Assembly: GCA_009741485.1 (NCBI GenBank)
Contig: CM019218.1
Location: forward strand, 41,645,894 to 41,709,893
DNA from: Malurus cyaneus samueli
Lineage: Eukaryota > Chordata > Aves > Passeriformes > Maluridae
DNA: 64,000 bases
Reading direction: 5' to 3'
A program made the position numbers and the translations under genes. Below the pieces are notes generated by a model. It worked only from the letters and a program-made list of their open reading frames with translations, did no database searches and was not told the DNA's origin. Positions 60,801-64,000 of this stretch are shown in pieces; position 1 is the stretch's first letter; each line of letters starts with the position of its first letter.

Positions 60801-63800
60801 TTTTAGGACAGCTGATTTTGGGGCCTCAGTGATCATACTTTGAGAGGGAAGAAGATTGTCAAAGGCTTCTTCAGGAGGGCAGGGCTGGGCACATGCACAG
60901 CCTTTGAAGGTGCTGATAGTCAACATCAGCCTACCTGTTTCCAAACCTCCATGGAGGTTTGCATGGTGAAGAGCACACCAAGGAGAAGTGCAGTCCCACA
61001 GGCATTTAGCAGGTTGCATCTAAATCAAAGGGGATTTTTTAAAGGACTGACAAGTAATCCTTGTTTTTTTTTTGCCCTGGCATGGTGCCAGCAGCCCAGG
61101 TGTGGTGACTGCACTTGTCCCACATCCAGGTGAAAGTTATGAGAGCATTGGAGTGGGGAGGATCAGTGGCTGCAAGTGCCTGCAGCTACCTAAACCCCTG
61201 TGCCAGTTTTCTACTAAATGGAGTCTTGATTAAACTAGGTGAAAACCAGGCTTATGGGAGCTGGGATGAATAGCTCAACCATAGTGATTTTCTTTCTGGT
61301 CTTTATTTTGTAGCACACAATTGCTGTAACTCTTCTGTGTTACTTTTATCATTCTTGATTTCTGAAAGTGTTTTCCTTTTTTTATTCTTTTCCTGAGGGT
61401 TTTGGGCAGTGTTTTCCAAAGCTATTGTGGTGGGCATTTCCCCTTCCCTCTCAGAAGGCAGCTTTCATTTTTGAATGAATAGCTCAGCACTGTTCACATT
61501 GTCTTTCACTTTTATGGGCTTTTTTTCCCCTTTTGACTTCGACTAAAGCAGTCTCCTAAATGCTGCCGGAGTCATTTGGGTCACTTCGCAGAAAATATTT
61601 CTCTCCTGTTAAAGAAGGCCTCATATTCAAAGTTTCAGGCAGGAAAGCCATTTGAGTTTCTGAAAATGGGATTCTTGAGTAGCTTTTCCTTGGATTTGGA
61701 CGGGTTTCAGTTAAGATTGTCCTGGGTTCACCTTTGAACAGGACATCATAACTTTGTGGGAGTTGACTTGTTGAAACATTTCTAATGACATAAACTCTGC
61801 TACCACTGGTTTCTACAGAACATGCCACATGTTAAATCTTTTCCACTCTTCCAGACCAGTGCATATTTTCAAACTCCTCAGTTCCCTACAGAAATAACAA
61901 GTTATTAATAGGATCTTTATGCATAAGTGTTTACCAGCCATGACACAGCTTTGCACCAAAGTGTCTCTTTACCTACATTGCACTCAGAAGCTGAACCCTG
62001 TGGTCATCATGGTGTACATCTGCAAACCTCCCTTGGTTTGTTCAGAGCATGATGATCTGGCTGTGCAAACACTTAAGCTTGCTTCCCTACTTTAAAATGA
62101 ATTGCAATAAAGAATTTGTCCACTCTGGTTTTTATGGAACTAAATATTGTTTATTTGAGATGGGGGGGTTTATTTGCATTTTTGGGCTTTCTGCCTTCCG
62201 CTGCAACAGCGGTGAACAGCTTTGGGTTACATCAGCCCGGGTAGATGGTACTTGTGGCATAGCAGTAATGTTTCCTAGGATATGTCTGACTTCTTCCCCT
62301 GTCTGCTAACAATCACTGATCTTGTCGAGGGGGCACAAAGGTCTTCTGGCCTGTTGGGTATTGGGAGTCTGCTGATCTACCAGTGAGAGAGCTGTGGTGA
62401 GCCAGCTGCTCAGGGACAGGATGTGAGCCACCAACCACAGCAAGTCACTACGATCTTCTCAGCTGCCACTCGTTACCATGACCTTGTAGCATTTGCAGTG
62501 TGTGATCTGATGCTCAGGAGATAGGTTTCCTGAGTGGTGACTGTTTGAGCATGCAATCCCAATATTTGTTGCAGCTGACCTGCCAAGTTGGATAGGTTCT
62601 GACAATGTCCTCCTTGGCTATCGTGCCTTGTAAGATAGGGGGAAAAAGGACAGAGTAGAGGGAGAGAATGGGACACATGTAGAATTGATAATCTTTTCTC
62701 AAATCCTTGTTTTCTTTCATCCTTTGAAATCAGCTTTTTTTTTTTTTCCCCTCCTAGTATAACAACAGAATTTTGCAATGAAATCCACATGGGAGAAACC
62801 GGTGTTGCGTTTTCTAGTCAAAGCAGCCTCCGTGTCATCTGACTATTCAAACAGCCCCAGAGGAGTGTTTGGATTAAGAGACTAAAGGCTGAATGCATGT
62901 TGAACGAATTAGTTTCTCTCCTTTAATGATGTCATGATGATGCTGTTAGAGAAACCACAAAAGAAGAACATTTCTCAGAGCATCACTTCTGAGTTCATGT
63001 GTATAAACTGCAAGCTCAAGTCTTTTTAATTGCAGTTAAAACCATTGGCTTTTTTGGGGAGATGCTTTTTCTTGGTTGGGTTTTGTGGCGGGATGGCAAT
63101 GTGTGCTTGCTGGTGATGGGTTGGTCTCAGAGCAGAGGAGCTTGTGTCCTCATTTCAGCCTCTGTCCTCTTTTCAAGTCATGCCTTGCTATTTCAGCCCC
63201 TCTGAGGAGACTGGTGATAGGTATGGAGGGATAATAATTACTTAACTTCAAAACAATGTTGAAGTATGAAGAAAACTATTTTCTTCCAAACTCTGTTTGC
63301 TTATATTGACCTGGAATAATACTCCAAGCATGGTGATGACTTTTATTTCCATAGGAAAAGATGTGCTTTCTTTAATTCTTTAATCTAGTTTCACTTAAAG
63401 TTGCTTGAAACGCCTGTTTCTTTGGCTGTTTTCAGATGCCAGCCAAAAGTACTGGTGTTCAGTCTTGAGTCTTGTTCAGTCTTTATGTATAGGTTAAATG
63501 AAGGGGTAATTTACTGAAGGACCCAACCCTGGCACTGCAGCATCCCTTAAGTAGGCGTAGTCACCATTACATAAAAATACCAAATGTACAGTAAGGTAAG
63601 AAGTTGATTATGGCTGTCCTGGAAAATCCTGGTTAGAACTAGAGGCAGTTAAAAAATGTAATTTTCAGAAGGACTCATTTGATATTTTGAATATTATTTC
63701 TGAGTGAAAATGCCATGTCCTTCTCTTTCTGCCACTGAAAGGGAGATTTCCTTCAGGCCTCCAAGGCAAGAGGATCAGTAGATATTTCCATGCTGCAGTG

Positions 63801-64000
63801 TTTTCTCTCTCACTCTTCTTGCCTGGTATATTAAAAGCCCTCCAGATAGGCTGGGTTGTGTTTAAATTACTTATCCTTTACCTCAACTACAAAGCTCTCT
63901 TGAATATTTTAGTGTTAGCGTTGAGAGAGAACATAGTGGCTTGATGCTTAGGCTATTGGTATGTTAATTGTAAAAAAACCCAAACAAAACAAAAAATGTA
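54848..64000 (+). other. Probable intron or intergenic sequence, no exon recognised
   Basis: No frame shows a known domain. The stretch contains an A18 run at 60,783-60,800 and a C-rich run near 57,845-57,866, but no CR1 copy, CpG island or RNA gene that I can see. It is AT-rich and fits a long intron continuing beyond the window. Confidence 0.4.

Noticed and set aside
38200..64000. HRAS, which lies upstream of RNH1 in mammals
   Set aside because: I saw no Ras P-loop or other Ras exon on either strand of the right half of the window, so the neighbourhood either differs or lies beyond the window.
1..64000. CRISPR arrays, bacterial operons, further tRNA or rRNA genes
   Set aside because: No regularly spaced repeats, no operon-like gene runs, and no second cloverleaf with intact A and B boxes were seen.

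Overview
The window looks like a bird nuclear genome. It has CR1 retrotransposon 3' ends, including one that terminates in the ATTCTGTG octamer repeat typical of avian CR1. It has a passerine-type endogenous retrovirus LTR, short simple repeats and CpG-island promoters, and a compact intron-containing gene. I saw no mammalian L1 or Alu and no bacterial-style gene organisation. Most of the window is non-coding. Nearly every long open frame is chance or comes from low-complexity sequence.

Layout. (1) 1-1,870: the last exon and 3' UTR of a plus-strand gene whose body lies to the left. Its C-terminal peptide can be read but I do not recognise it. (2) 1.9-25.4 kb: a gene-poor interval with simple repeats, an isolated CpG island at 14.39-14.90 kb, a cluster of perfect inverted repeats at 16.7-17.6 kb, and an old retroviral LTR at 19.07-19.51 kb. 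(3) 25.4-38.1 kb, minus strand: RNH1, the cytosolic ribonuclease inhibitor. All nine coding exons can be placed to the base and give a 456-residue horseshoe leucine-rich-repeat protein. The seven internal exons are each exactly 171 bp and all introns are phase 2. Two CpG-rich segments upstream (35.6-36.35 kb and 37.5-38.2 kb) each hold a plausible non-coding first exon. Between them lies a roughly 700-bp polypyrimidine tract. (4) 38.2-43.2 kb: one orphan coding-like terminal exon on the plus strand at 40.9 kb, and two CR1 copies. (5) 43.2-43.6 kb: a tRNA-Ala(AGC) gene on the minus strand, back to back with a CpG-island promoter firing to the right. That promoter has a TCTCGCGAGA palindrome, an NRF1-like site and a dense run of G triplets after its candidate first exon. 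(6) 43.6-64.0 kb: no compact gene. It is best read as long introns of the gene starting at 43.4 kb, with one candidate signal-peptide exon at 54.77-54.85 kb that has its own TCTCGCGAGA palindrome 80 bp upstream.

How the parts relate. RNH1 (minus) and the left gene (plus) converge across a 23-kb gap. The 43.4-kb promoter points away from RNH1. RNH1 protein is known to bind pancreatic-type ribonucleases with very high affinity in the cytosol. The tRNA is an ordinary Pol III gene that shares its upstream flank with a Pol II promoter. I found no new defence or mobile system. The most notable points are a Tyr-to-Phe change at an RNase-contact position of RNH1, the two rare TCTCGCGAGA elements, the polypyrimidine tract between the RNH1 promoter candidates, and three unidentified coding exons.
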